DNA of 64,000 nt, taken from contig CAWDEY010000017.1 of assembly GCA_963801505.1 (NCBI GenBank), positions 1-64,000 on the forward strand. The letters run 5' to 3'. This stretch comes from JAOUFP01 sp963801505. Lineage in GTDB: Bacteria > Nitrospirota > Thermodesulfovibrionia > Thermodesulfovibrionales > UBA6898. Shown piece after piece: positions 52,436-61,726 of this stretch. The stretch's first letter is position 1; each line of letters begins with the position of its first letter. A program made the position numbers and the translations under genes. A model generated the notes under the pieces. The model made no database searches and was not told the origin of the DNA. It was given only the letters and a program-made list of their open reading frames with translations.

Positions 52436-52984
52436 CTAAACTATATAACCCTGACCATGTAACATTTTTCTGTTCATTTCGTCTGTCATATCTTTAGTTA
52501 CCTTTTTTCTAACAGTGTACTCTTCCCCAAAACATGGAAGCTTTTTCATTTGTTCTTTATGTTTTCTTAGGAAATCATCCAAAGATGATAAAATAATAGC
52601 TGGATTTCCAGCAGCAACAACATTACTGGGAATATCTTTACTGACAATACTCCCCGCTCCAATTATAGAATTTGATCCTATATGAACATTAGGCAAAACT
52701 ATCGTTCCAGCGCCTATAAAAACATTGTCATCAATTCTAACTTTACCGATGCGAGTATATCCTAAATGCATTTTCATGCTTGCATCATGTGCAAGAATAT
52801 GCACTCGGGGAGCCAATGTGACGTTATTGCCTATTTCAATGAGCCAACAATTGGTTTGATCTATAATAACTCCACCACCAAGATGACAATTGCTACCTAT
52901 CTTAAATCCATTCTTGATTAATTTACTACAATTTGCCTCGCCCCTAATTTTAGCAATTATTTTTCTGATAATACTATTACTCAT
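52436..52984 (-). CDS. Hexapeptide-repeat O-acyltransferase, WbbJ/maltose acetyltransferase type
   Basis: 182 residues of left-handed beta-helix repeats (IGSNCHLGGGVIID, IGNNVTLAPRVHILAHDASM, VRIDDNVFIGAGTIVLPNVHIGSNSIIGAGSIVSKDI), ending in NPAIIL. The His in LAHDA is the usual catalytic base. It probably adds acetyl or similar groups to a sugar of the secreted polysaccharide. Confidence 0.9.
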   Translation of the reverse strand: MSNSIIRKIIAKIRGEANCSKLIKNGFKIGSNCHLGGGVIIDQTNCWLIEIGNNVTLAPRVHILAHDASMKMHLGYTRIGKVRIDDNVFIGAGTIVLPNVHIGSNSIIGAGSIVSKDIPSNVVAAGNPAIILSSLDDFLRKHKEQMKKLPCFGEEYTVRKKVTKDMTDEMNRKMLHGQGYIV

Positions 52985-53066
52985 AATTTATTCTAACCTC
53001 TTTGTAATCTTCCGACCTAGTTAAATAGGCCCTCACGCTTTCAGGTATTGCATAACTATAAAATAT

Positions 53067-54245
53067 CTATTTGGTTGGAATGTATTCACAAGCTCCTATA
53101 CCGTAAAATTCTTTTTGAGGTTTAGCGTTGCCAGCAAAATCGTGAGCAAACGCTCTTGTATGCCTACCTTTAGCAATGGCAGGTGAACCGGACTGAAGGT
53201 GATAATCATTCTTTGTAACGTCAACAAATAATGGGTCTTGTCCTGTCATATTGCCTGATTGCGTATATGTTTTCCCGCTCGGATAAACAAGAGAGTTTCC
53301 ATTGATAAAATTATTGTAAATAAGCAGATTGCTAGGGGTGCTGCCCATCGAATTCACAAATCCACTAGCTGCCCCATAAGAATTATTATTCGTGATAGTT
53401 ATATTTGTTATGGAGCCTAACAAAACAATATGACCCGGGAGACCGTATCCGTTTGTTCCGTAAAAGGTATTATTTGCAATAAGCCAATCGCTTGTCCCTC
53501 CTGCTATTTCTCCATAAACTTGGATAGGCCACCCGGCAAGACAATTATAAAATATATTATTAATAACAGTAGTGTGATTTGTGCCAACATACATTCCTTG
53601 ATCGCGGTTGTAATCCTGCCATGCTGGAGAAGTACAACCACCCGACAAACGACCTATATCATAAATTATGTTACTGTCCACGGTAAGATAGCTTGTAGTG
53701 CCTGTGTTAAAGCCAATCCCACTTCTTCCATAGGGATCAGTACATGGCACTTGCTGCCTTCCTACAGCGTGGATTTTATTTCCATATAAATATATATGGT
53801 TAGTACTCGAGTTGTAAGAACCTTGAACCCCATTATACAGAACATTCTTGATTTCAAACTCTTCTATGATTATATACGAAGCATTCTGAGAGAATAAGAT
53901 TGCAACATGTGATGCATCTTGACCATCCAAAACTGCACCCCATTTGTTCTCGGATTTGAATGTTATCCAGTTATTTGCTGTCCCACTTCTGGATATTGTC
54001 ACCATATTGGTACTTGCGCTTGTGTAAGTCCCATCCTTTACAATAACCGCATCTCCCGGATTCACTATATCCGATGCCTTTTGAATAGTCTTAAACGGTG
54101 TGTCTATCAAACCACTGCTGCTATCGCTACCAGATGGCGATACATAGTACGTAGCTGCAAAGGCTTCTGCAGACGGTAAGACTTTAAACATTAAGAATAT
54201 GGAAAACATCAGAAAAATTAATCTTAGTCGTTTTATATTTTCCAT
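53067..54245 (-). CDS. Secreted parallel beta-helix protein, third paralogue without Fn3 domains
   Basis: 392 residues from the ATG at 54245 (AGAGGTGAA site); a longer in-frame ATG at 54320 has no site. Signal peptide (about 1-29), then a beta-helix closely similar to copies A and B (TYYVSPSGSDSSSGLIDTPF; NIFYNCLAGWPIQVYG) and ending just after the DFAGNAKPQKEF segment. It lacks the Fn3 and C-terminal modules and the riboswitch leader, so it is an older or differently regulated branch of the family. Located between acyltransferase and aminotransferase genes of the polysaccharide cluster. Confidence 0.88.
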   Translation of the reverse strand: MENIKRLRLIFLMFSIFLMFKVLPSAEAFAATYYVSPSGSDSSSGLIDTPFKTIQKASDIVNPGDAVIVKDGTYTSASTNMVTISRSGTANNWITFKSENKWGAVLDGQDASHVAILFSQNASYIIIEEFEIKNVLYNGVQGSYNSSTNHIYLYGNKIHAVGRQQVPCTDPYGRSGIGFNTGTTSYLTVDSNIIYDIGRLSGGCTSPAWQDYNRDQGMYVGTNHTTVINNIFYNCLAGWPIQVYGEIAGGTSDWLIANNTFYGTNGYGLPGHIVLLGSITNITITNNNSYGAASGFVNSMGSTPSNLLIYNNFINGNSLVYPSGKTYTQSGNMTGQDPLFVDVTKNDYHLQSGSPAIAKGRHTRAFAHDFAGNAKPQKEFYGIGACEYIPTK

Positions 54246-54388
54246 TTCACCTCTCCATAATAAGGATTTTGTTATTGTAATTGATTTAATCAAGGCACAT
54301 TCAAAGGATATGTAGGCCATGGTAAACCCAGGGTCTAGTAATTTCTAACTCGCGACTCATCATAAAGCTGTATGCATATCATTGCAAA

Positions 54389-55480
54389 TCATTCCCTGAA
54401 TTCACTTATAAACTCAACAATCCTTTCTGCTTCTTCAACGTTAATCCCAAGATGTGTAGGCAAATTAATGATATGTTTACAAATATGCTCGCCAATTGGA
54501 CACATACCCCTTTGATAACCCTCTTTTTCCCATTGTTCAAGGTTCGGATGCACAGGAGAGAGGAACCAATCACCCAGTTCAATCCTCCTCTTCTTAGCAG
54601 CCACAAGAACGTCCCTTTTATTTTTAACAAGGACGGGGTATCTCAAAAATGTTGGATCATATTCGTCTGGTAAATTGACAGACTGCATGCCTTTGTTTTT
54701 CAGTAAATTCTCATATAAAGAGGCCATCTCTCTTCTGTGACTATTAAGTCTCTCTATTTCGCCGAGTTTTCTGGCAAGCATATTTCTTTGCCATTGAGTC
54801 ATTTTTTTCTCATATCCGTCTGGCATCCTGCATTCAAGTTCCTCGTTTGTAGAAGAACCAATCGTTATACCATATCGTGAAAGCATCCTGTACGTACTCT
54901 GTATAGTCCAGAAAAGGGAAGGCCTGAAGACAGCCGAATAAATGTGATATTGAAGTCTCAGGAGAAGACTTTCCCTGAGAGAAGGACTCTTCAACTCCTG
55001 ATAAACACCTTCCATATTTTGAAACAACAGGAAATTGTTAATCATGGCCCATCCGCCTAATCCTGTTGTTACAGGTTTTGACCATTGAGATGAAAAGAAT
55101 GCGGCATCACCGAAAGACCCTACCTCCTGCCCTTTAAATCTTGATCCTACTGAATGGCACGAATCTTCGATAACATAAAGATTATGTCGTTTCGCAATTG
55201 CAGTAATTTTGTTCATATCAGCAGGAATGCCAAATGTATGCTGCGCGATAATCGCCTTTGTATCGACAGTGATTTTTTCTTCTATCTTGTCCGGATCAAT
55301 ATTATATGTTGTGGGCTCAATATCTACATAAATGGGTTTTGCACCGAGATAAATTATGGCATTAGGAACAACAACACAGGAAAAACCGGGCAGAATAACT
55401 TCATCTCCTTCCTTTATCCCCATGGATTTCAATATAGCATAAAGAGCTACGCGACCCTTAAAAAAATAATATAATTTCAT
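54389..55480 (-). CDS. DegT/DnrJ/EryC1/StrS-family sugar aminotransferase
   Basis: 363 residues with the PLP aminotransferase fold of sugar-nucleotide aminotransferases: GDEVILPGFSCVVVPNAI, VDIEPTTYNIDP, HTFGIPADM, VIEDSCHSVGS and the PLP lysine in FFSSQWSKPVTTGLGGW. These enzymes aminate a keto-sugar nucleotide to give the amino sugars of O-antigens and capsules. Neighbouring glycosyltransferases support that role. No dehydratase or epimerase for the pathway is present in this window. Confidence 0.93.
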   Translation of the reverse strand: MKLYYFFKGRVALYAILKSMGIKEGDEVILPGFSCVVVPNAIIYLGAKPIYVDIEPTTYNIDPDKIEEKITVDTKAIIAQHTFGIPADMNKITAIAKRHNLYVIEDSCHSVGSRFKGQEVGSFGDAAFFSSQWSKPVTTGLGGWAMINNFLLFQNMEGVYQELKSPSLRESLLLRLQYHIYSAVFRPSLFWTIQSTYRMLSRYGITIGSSTNEELECRMPDGYEKKMTQWQRNMLARKLGEIERLNSHRREMASLYENLLKNKGMQSVNLPDEYDPTFLRYPVLVKNKRDVLVAAKKRRIELGDWFLSPVHPNLEQWEKEGYQRGMCPIGEHICKHIINLPTHLGINVEEAERIVEFISEFRE

Positions 55481-55570
55481 ACGCTATCTAAATGTCCTTG
55501 ATAAATCTTCTTCTTTTATTAATAACAATAAGATCAATTATCGTGACCATTTCTGAGAAGAGGAGTTCCT

Positions 55571-56596
55571 CTAATTCTTTTTGCCCTGTGATGAAATATA
55601 CTTTATAAGTCCCGCTATAGATCCAACGCCATAAGAAAAATGAAGAGTACTAAATGCAGCAGTCAGTGCTGGGAAATGTTTAAGCCCATGTCTCAATGAA
55701 AGTTTAAAGGAATAAAACGTGTTCACGAAACAGTAGAGACCAAGAATAAGAACAAAGGAAAAGAAGAAGAAACGATGAATTAAAGACAGCATGAGACTAG
55801 CACTGATAGAGAGCACAAAACAAAACGGTATAAGGTGCCTCGAAGAAAAAGGCATTTTCGCGAAATTCATACTAAATATTACCCAAAAGCCATTCCAATA
55901 ATTATTTTTTGCCAAATCTTTCAACGTGGAGCGTGCATGGTAGTAACTTACAATATCTGGCACCAGGAGAATTTTACCACCATTTCTTTTTAGCCTGAGA
56001 TTAAGTTCTATATCCTGATTTCTCACTAACTGTTCATTAAATAACCCTATTTTCTCAAAAACTTCTTTTTTGTAGCAACCAAAGGGAACCGAGTCTACCT
56101 CTCTTGGCTCTTTTAACCCTATTCTGAAAAAAGCGTTACCAACCCCAAAATAGTGGGAAAGAGCTAATGCAATTGCTTTCGCTATATTGCTATTATCTCC
56201 AGGCAATGTAACACATATGCCTCCAACGTTATCTGCATTATATGTCTTTAAATTCTGGACACAGTTCGAAATATAGTCTTTTTTATATGTATTATGAGCA
56301 TCCATTCGCATAATAATTTCACCTTTCGCATTCTTGATTCCTATATTCATTGCAGGAGGAACAATTCGTTTAGGATTGTCAAAAAACTTGACGCATGAGT
56401 GTTTGTCGGCAATATTTTTAATTATAGTTCTTGTCTGATCATCACTCATCCCATCAACAACTAAAATTTCAATTTTGTCTTTAGAATAAGTATTACTCAT
56501 TATTGAATCAAGACACTGGCTAATATATTTCTCCTCGTTTCTGCATGGAATAATAATAGAAACAAATGACTCATTATCCACGTCTTCCTCCAGCAA
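55571..56596 (-). CDS. Family 2 glycosyltransferase with C-terminal membrane helices
   Basis: 341 residues. GT-A fold: VSIIIPCRNEEKYISQCLDS at the start, VVDGMSDDQT, MRMDAHNTY (DxD-like metal site) and the acceptor region with RNQDIELNLRLKRNGGKI. Two or three membrane helices (about 255-325) anchor it. It resembles ExoA-type polymerising glycosyltransferases of succinoglycan and similar polymers. The gene overlaps the preceding GT4 gene by 23 bases. Confidence 0.92.
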   Translation of the reverse strand: MLEEDVDNESFVSIIIPCRNEEKYISQCLDSIMSNTYSKDKIEILVVDGMSDDQTRTIIKNIADKHSCVKFFDNPKRIVPPAMNIGIKNAKGEIIMRMDAHNTYKKDYISNCVQNLKTYNADNVGGICVTLPGDNSNIAKAIALALSHYFGVGNAFFRIGLKEPREVDSVPFGCYKKEVFEKIGLFNEQLVRNQDIELNLRLKRNGGKILLVPDIVSYYHARSTLKDLAKNNYWNGFWVIFSMNFAKMPFSSRHLIPFCFVLSISASLMLSLIHRFFFFSFVLILGLYCFVNTFYSFKLSLRHGLKHFPALTAAFSTLHFSYGVGSIAGLIKYISSQGKKN

Positions 56597-57794
56597 ATAA
56601 TATTAAAAGCTTTCCTGTTATAGTGGATGTGTTAAAATCTCTTAATATTCTTTCTCTCCCTTGAGAGCTTATAAAATTGTAATAATTTTGATTCCTCATT
56701 AATTTTTCTATAGCGCTGGCTATAGCATCTGGCTCTTTTTCAGCAACCATAATTCCGCTACCATCACCTATCAACTCAGGAATGCCTCCTGTATTTGTAG
56801 ATATAACAGGAATTCCATTCGCCATAGCTTCCATCAAAACGACAGGGATGCCTTCCTCCTCACCATCTTCTGTTTTTATGCTTGGCAATGTAACAGCGTT
56901 AATTACACCGTTTGCATATAAACTAAAAAGCCTTTCATGGGGCAATCTACCCAAAAACTCTACACACTCACTAAGGTTCAGTTTTATGGCAGTTTTTTTT
57001 AGTTCATCCTCAAGGTACCCATCCCCCGCTATAAGACATTTAAACTTAATGCCTTTATCCAATAATATTCGACATGCTTCCAATAAATATCTGTGACCTT
57101 TTACAGTGTAAAGATTAGCTGGGCATAAAAATGTGAATGGCTCGGAAAAAGAGAACTTATCATTCATACAGCCAGGGATATCAACACCCATATAAATTAC
57201 TGATACTTTTTTTTCTAAAGATTTATCCTTAATAATTTCAGCTACTTCTTTGCGCCCTCGTTCACTAATAATCCTCGCAAACAGTGCTGTCCTGCATTTC
57301 TCTTTCAGAATATTGTTTTCGGTAATATCCCATCTATGTGCAGTAAAACTCCACGGAATGCCTGTAAGAAGGGCGATAATATATGCCATAGTAGCGGTCG
57401 TAGAAGCCCAGTGGGCATGGACATGATCGATAGATTTCCTTGAGAGAATGGCAGCGAAGTATATTGACTTTGGTAGTATTGCAAGATTCTTAAAGGCTAT
57501 TTTTATGCTGCGCGCTTTTATGGCAATCTTATGAATTATTCTGAGAAATGATATTGGATGCCTCAATATATATTTCAGGCAACTTAAAGCAATCGAAAAA
57601 TCAATCAAGGGCGTTGCTATAGCATCGGCAAAGAGCGGTTCAGCCTTTTTATGGAAAAGTTCATCGCCAATTTTATCTCTGGGAATGATCAGCAAGTCTG
57701 CCCCGTTTTCTTTAAGAGCCAACATCTCAGTCAATACAAATGACTCTTGCAAACCATAGGGGGCTGTTACTGTAATATACGCAATTTTACCCAT
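56574..57794 (-). CDS. Family 4 glycosyltransferase
   Basis: 406 residues of GT-B fold. The C-terminal half has the nucleotide-sugar-binding signature: FTFLCPANLYTVKGHRYLLEA, LIAGDGYLEDELKK, FLGRLPHERLFSLYANGVI, and GIPVVLMEAMANGIPVISTNTGGIPELI with the EX7E glutamates. It acts on lipid-linked oligosaccharide at the inner face of the membrane. It overlaps the family 2 gene downstream. Confidence 0.94.
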   Translation of the reverse strand: MGKIAYITVTAPYGLQESFVLTEMLALKENGADLLIIPRDKIGDELFHKKAEPLFADAIATPLIDFSIALSCLKYILRHPISFLRIIHKIAIKARSIKIAFKNLAILPKSIYFAAILSRKSIDHVHAHWASTTATMAYIIALLTGIPWSFTAHRWDITENNILKEKCRTALFARIISERGRKEVAEIIKDKSLEKKVSVIYMGVDIPGCMNDKFSFSEPFTFLCPANLYTVKGHRYLLEACRILLDKGIKFKCLIAGDGYLEDELKKTAIKLNLSECVEFLGRLPHERLFSLYANGVINAVTLPSIKTEDGEEEGIPVVLMEAMANGIPVISTNTGGIPELIGDGSGIMVAEKEPDAIASAIEKLMRNQNYYNFISSQGRERILRDFNTSTITGKLLILFAGGRRG

Positions 57795-57841
57795 CTGTCA
57801 AAAGATAAAAAGTCCGATTAGTCATCTGTATTATGAGAAGA

Positions 57842-58357
57842 TCATCCTCTATAATGTATTATTTTAGCTGGATTTCCCGCAACTATAGAAAACTCAGGCA
57901 CATTTTTTGTCACAACAGAACCTGCGCCAATAATCGCTCCCCTTCCAACTGAAATACCCGGGAGAAAGATCACTCTGGCGCCTATCCATACATCATCTTC
58001 GATAACAAGCTCCCTTGTAGCAGTAAAGCCCTGCTCCATTATAGGAATGTCTTTACGGTCGAATGCGTGATCTCTAGCTATATATAATACGTCAGGGCCC
58101 ATCATGACGTTCTTTCCAATTTTTGCATGAGAAATATTGCAATTGATACCAAGACCTGAATTATCACCAATCTCTATGTTTCCACCATTTCTAAAAGAAG
58201 CTAAGCGCTCAATATTGACATTCTTGCCGGTTTTCCTGAAAAGTTTTTTTGTAAGTGTGTATCGCAATCTCTTGGCGCCAAAAGCATAAAAAGCATTTGA
58301 ATGTGGCAGAAAACGAGCAAACCCATAATAAAGAGCAAGGCAAATTATCCTTAGCAA
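57842..58357 (-). CDS. Hexapeptide-repeat acyltransferase
   Basis: 171 residues. Beta-helix repeats IEIGDNSGLGINCNISHAKI, IGKNVMMGPDVLYIARDHAF, LVIEDDVWIGARVIFLPGISVGRGAIIGAGSVVTKNV and the closing VAGNPAKIIHYRG. Typical of sugar O-acetyltransferases of capsule loci (WcaF/WbbJ type), third member of this group in the cluster. The N-terminal 35 residues are basic and may contact the membrane. Confidence 0.92.
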   Translation of the reverse strand: MLRIICLALYYGFARFLPHSNAFYAFGAKRLRYTLTKKLFRKTGKNVNIERLASFRNGGNIEIGDNSGLGINCNISHAKIGKNVMMGPDVLYIARDHAFDRKDIPIMEQGFTATRELVIEDDVWIGARVIFLPGISVGRGAIIGAGSVVTKNVPEFSIVAGNPAKIIHYRG

Positions 58358-58431
58358 TTTGAGATACCTACAGGAATCTTCCTATGATATAAGACTTATA
58401 GTGATGCAAATAATAATCCTATCTGTTCTCG

Positions 58432-59541
58432 TCAATTGACATTGATTAGTTTTGAGCGGTGAATTTCAGAGATCAATTTTATATATGCATTTGCCATGAT
58501 ATCTGCCCCGAATTTCCGGGCAAATACCTGCTTGCCATGAAGACCAAGTTCGTTTCTCAAATTATCATCATTAAGCACTTTAAGCATAGCTGCGGCCAAA
58601 GAAGCAGGATCTTTAGGAGACACAAGTAAGCCGTTGTATCCATTTGTAATAACTTCAGGGATTCCGCCTACGTCTGTAGCTATAGCAGCAATACCGAAAT
58701 ATTGCGCCTCCAATAGACTTATCGGCAATCCTTCCCATAATGACGGAAGGACAAAAATATCGAAGCTTTGAAGCAACTGATCGACATCCGTTCTATAGCC
58801 GAGAAATTTGCAATACTTCGAAAGTGCCAATTCCTCCGCTTTCTGTTCAATGAATGCTTTTAAAGTTCCATCACCGACAAATATGAACTCTACATCAACA
58901 AATGATTTTATAACTCTTGCAGCCGCCTCGATAAAATATATATGACCTTTTTGTTCATAAAATCTGCTAACAATGCCCACTCTCTTAGGACCTTTTTGCT
59001 TTTCTCTACTATCATGGACTTCAGAAAAGCGATCTGTGTTAAGCCCATTAGGAATGACTGCAACTTTAGCCGGGTTAATTCTTTCAACTCTCAACAAAGA
59101 TTGTTTTGCATTCTCCGATATACATATAATTTGATCGCTAAAAGTCGATAATATCTTATTCAGCAAAATGTGAGCGAATTTCTTGTCGTCAGATATGTTA
59201 TGTTCTACATTGATAAGTACAGGAGTTTTCCCTAAAATTGCAGCAAGTTTAGGAACTAGACACCCACTAGCACCATGAGTAATTACGACATTTACGTTAT
59301 TATCCTGCAAATATCGTATAGCTTCAGGTAATGCACGAAGATCATAGCTTTTTATTAAGCCAAAAGTATGAAAAGGAATTTGGAGTAATTCTAATTCTTC
59401 TACCAGTGGCCCTCCAAACTGCGTAGTACAGACTATTGATTTATAACCGAGCTGGTGAAAACATTTTGCAAGATCAACAACCACACGTTCCTGTCCTCCT
59501 AAGCCCAGCCCAAATGTAAATTGTGCGATAGTTAATTCCAT
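58432..59541 (-). CDS. Family 4 glycosyltransferase
   Basis: 369 residues, GT-B fold. N-terminal GLGLGGQERVVVDLAKCFHQ acceptor domain; C-terminal VGIVSRFYEQKGHIYFIEAA, FVGDGTLKAFIEQKAEEL, FLGYRTDVDQLLQSFDIFVLPSLWEGLPISLLEAQYFGIAAIATDVGGIPEVI. The EX7E motif is EGLPISLLE. It adds one sugar of the repeating unit; the donor cannot be named from sequence. It lies 16 bases from the preceding methyltransferase gene, in the same direction. Confidence 0.94.
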   Translation of the reverse strand: MELTIAQFTFGLGLGGQERVVVDLAKCFHQLGYKSIVCTTQFGGPLVEELELLQIPFHTFGLIKSYDLRALPEAIRYLQDNNVNVVITHGASGCLVPKLAAILGKTPVLINVEHNISDDKKFAHILLNKILSTFSDQIICISENAKQSLLRVERINPAKVAVIPNGLNTDRFSEVHDSREKQKGPKRVGIVSRFYEQKGHIYFIEAAARVIKSFVDVEFIFVGDGTLKAFIEQKAEELALSKYCKFLGYRTDVDQLLQSFDIFVLPSLWEGLPISLLEAQYFGIAAIATDVGGIPEVITNGYNGLLVSPKDPASLAAAMLKVLNDDNLRNELGLHGKQVFARKFGADIMANAYIKLISEIHRSKLINVN

Positions 59542-59557
59542 TTAAAAGTTTTCCATA

Positions 59558-60346
59558 TTACTTAGTAGCAGCATAAGAACAACCGGGAATTATGACATCA
59601 GCTATATTCTTAGCATATTTATTCGAACGAATTATCTTTAAACTCATTACATATAATCTGCCCCCTTCGTTTTCCAAACGTAGGTCCCATCTGTCAAAGA
59701 CTTGTTTGAACCCCTGCTCCTTCAAAAGTTTGCCAGCTTTCGATGGGGTGAACCAATGTATGGCAGGTGTTTGAGTGTAGCCTATCAGGTGAGGCCTGTT
59801 ATTTTTTGCCCAATGCATGATTTTAATCTTCAGAGGATTGGGATACCAGCCGAACATTGGAAATCCTCGAATTTCACCCTGCCTCGGGCACATTGAACTT
59901 GCCGTATTGAACCAAAACAGACCTCCAGGCTTCAGGACCCTGTATATTTCCTTGAAAACCCTTTCGACATCCTGAACATGTTCAATTACAGATGAAGCAT
60001 GGACTACATCAAAAGAATCATTATCGAACGGCATAGATTCAGCCGTGCCATATAAGATATGAATAGGAATATTAAGATATTCAGAGAGCTTTTTCGCGTT
60101 AAGACGGGCTTCCTCCCATGGCTCGACACCCGAACAATTATATCCAAGTTGATAACCGGCAGCAAGGAATCCTCCCGATGCAGCACCGACATCGAGAACT
60201 CGTGCGTTATCAGGCACTAGTGCCACTCGCTTCAAGCGGGAAAAGACTTGCTCCGCCCATTTCTTTTTGCCCGGAAGTGCCTTTACTATCTCGTCAAATG
60301 ACTCTTGTTCCGTTGCAATCTGTTTAGTTTTTTTCCCTTTCATCAT
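59558..60346 (-). CDS. Class I SAM-dependent methyltransferase of the polysaccharide cluster
   Basis: About 262 residues from the ATG at 60346, which directly follows AAAGGCGAT; a longer frame to 60406 would overlap the upstream gene more. Motif I is ARVLDVGAASGGFLAAGYQL, followed by VEPWEEARLNAKKL, the motif IV-like FDVVHASSVIEHVQDVERVF and the helix LKPGGLFWFNTAS. It resembles methyltransferases that modify sugars or the non-reducing end of O-antigen chains. Chain-terminating methylation is a possible role. Confidence 0.88.
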   Translation of the reverse strand: MMKGKKTKQIATEQESFDEIVKALPGKKKWAEQVFSRLKRVALVPDNARVLDVGAASGGFLAAGYQLGYNCSGVEPWEEARLNAKKLSEYLNIPIHILYGTAESMPFDNDSFDVVHASSVIEHVQDVERVFKEIYRVLKPGGLFWFNTASSMCPRQGEIRGFPMFGWYPNPLKIKIMHWAKNNRPHLIGYTQTPAIHWFTPSKAGKLLKEQGFKQVFDRWDLRLENEGGRLYVMSLKIIRSNKYAKNIADVIIPGCSYAATK

Positions 60347-60353
60347 ATCGCCT

Positions 60354-61709
60354 TTATAAAGCAGGACTATTCTTGGTATATAATTTCTGGTGTGCTGATG
60401 ATACATTATCCGTGGAGATATAGAAAGCAGAAGAAATCAGAGCAAATAAAAACCATAATATTTTATCATGATCAGCAGAAAGGAAAAAAGAGGTAATTAA
60501 AACAGAGACAAATGAAGCCTTTAAACATATTAACAGATCTCGGTTAGTATTCATGTATTTTTCTTTAAGCCTCAGCTTTATCCAGCAATTTATCAGAATA
60601 AGAGAAAATGGTATGAAACTTAACAGTCCACCACCGGTCAACACCTCAAGATATGTATTATGAACAACATATCCTCCGCTGGCGCCATAGTCCCTGCTAA
60701 TTAAACTAAAATTATAAAGGCCCACTCCAGCCAAGGGATAGTCAAGAAATATTTCCAGCGCTGCCCTGTAATTATCGACTCTGGTTGATATTGATTCACC
60801 TTTCTCTGTCTCCGGATGTCTTATTGTTGACACTCTGTCCCAAAATTCATTAGGAACAATAAAAACCAATATTATTCCAGTTATAATGATGAAAATTAAG
60901 AGTTGTCTCACTCTCCTGGAACCATAGTAGTAAGCTAATATTGCTGAAGCCCCAAGAAAACCAAGGAAGCCACCTCTTGATTCTGAAAAAATTAAAAGGG
61001 TTAGAAAGCAAATAACACATCCCCAGTAAAATATTTTTCGTATACCAGAACTACCGATTGCTCTGTAAAATGAAAGAGGGAGTAAAACCAAAATAAAAGC
61101 CGCAAATTGATTAGGATCTCCGATCCCTCCAGTTAGACGTAGGGAACCATTGTTGTTTACTGTGATATCCATAACCTGAACTATTGTAAATACGAGTATG
61201 AAACTAATAAAAACATAGTCCAACGCATCATAGATGTCTTTTAAATTTATCAAAAAATACCGGGTAAAAACATAGAGACAAAATAATGATAAATAAGTTA
61301 AATAGATCGATAAGCTTACAGATAAATCTTTTGCAAAAGCAAATGATGCCAGGCTGCCTGCAAAAAAAAGACAATAATATTTATACGCATCATCCTTCGG
61401 CAAAACACCCTTAGTCATAGTCAATCTTAGACCCAAAGCGCCCATCAAAAATAACGCCAATATTTTTGAGTAAGAAGCGCCCGGCAGCGCAGCAAAGCCA
61501 TCGAGTGACAATAAGGAGAGAAACATTAAATACAATGCAAAGGGTTTTAATAAAGCAATAAGGATCAATACAAGCCCGGCTGTTAAGAGCGCTCCGACTT
61601 TGAATTCAAAAACAAGGAGCTGCACAATAAGCAGCAGAATCGCTGCTGAGATATAAGCAACAACACCCGAAACGCTGATAATCTTAAATTTCCTGATTGT
61701 CCTTAACAT
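60354..61709 (-). CDS. O-antigen ligase/polymerase-like membrane protein (Wzy_C family)
   Basis: 451 residues from the ATG at 61709, chosen because the longer frame to 61850 runs inside the upstream gene. About 11-12 membrane helices and a large periplasmic loop with the Wzy_C/WaaL signature: GGIGDPNQFAAFILVLLP, ESRGGFLGFLGASAILA, and the loop with DYPLAGVGLYNF, then YVVHNTYLEVLTGGGLLSFI including the His of the NTYLE block. It joins repeat units or ligates the polymer. It is the likely polymerase or ligase for the exopolysaccharide. Confidence 0.88.
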   Translation of the reverse strand: MLRTIRKFKIISVSGVVAYISAAILLLIVQLLVFEFKVGALLTAGLVLILIALLKPFALYLMFLSLLSLDGFAALPGASYSKILALFLMGALGLRLTMTKGVLPKDDAYKYYCLFFAGSLASFAFAKDLSVSLSIYLTYLSLFCLYVFTRYFLINLKDIYDALDYVFISFILVFTIVQVMDITVNNNGSLRLTGGIGDPNQFAAFILVLLPLSFYRAIGSSGIRKIFYWGCVICFLTLLIFSESRGGFLGFLGASAILAYYYGSRRVRQLLIFIIITGIILVFIVPNEFWDRVSTIRHPETEKGESISTRVDNYRAALEIFLDYPLAGVGLYNFSLISRDYGASGGYVVHNTYLEVLTGGGLLSFIPFSLILINCWIKLRLKEKYMNTNRDLLICLKASFVSVLITSFFLSADHDKILWFLFALISSAFYISTDNVSSAHQKLYTKNSPAL

Positions 61710-61726
61710 GTGATGGCCCAAGCACC

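Noticed and set aside
44139..54245. CRISPR or other short tandem repeat array
   Set aside because: The repetition comes from Fn3 domains and gene duplication. There are no short identical repeats with regular unique spacers.
54246..54390. A GEMM-type riboswitch in front of the third beta-helix gene
   Set aside because: None of the AAACC, CAAAGCC or GCCGAAG blocks was found upstream of 54245. This paralogue appears to be regulated differently.
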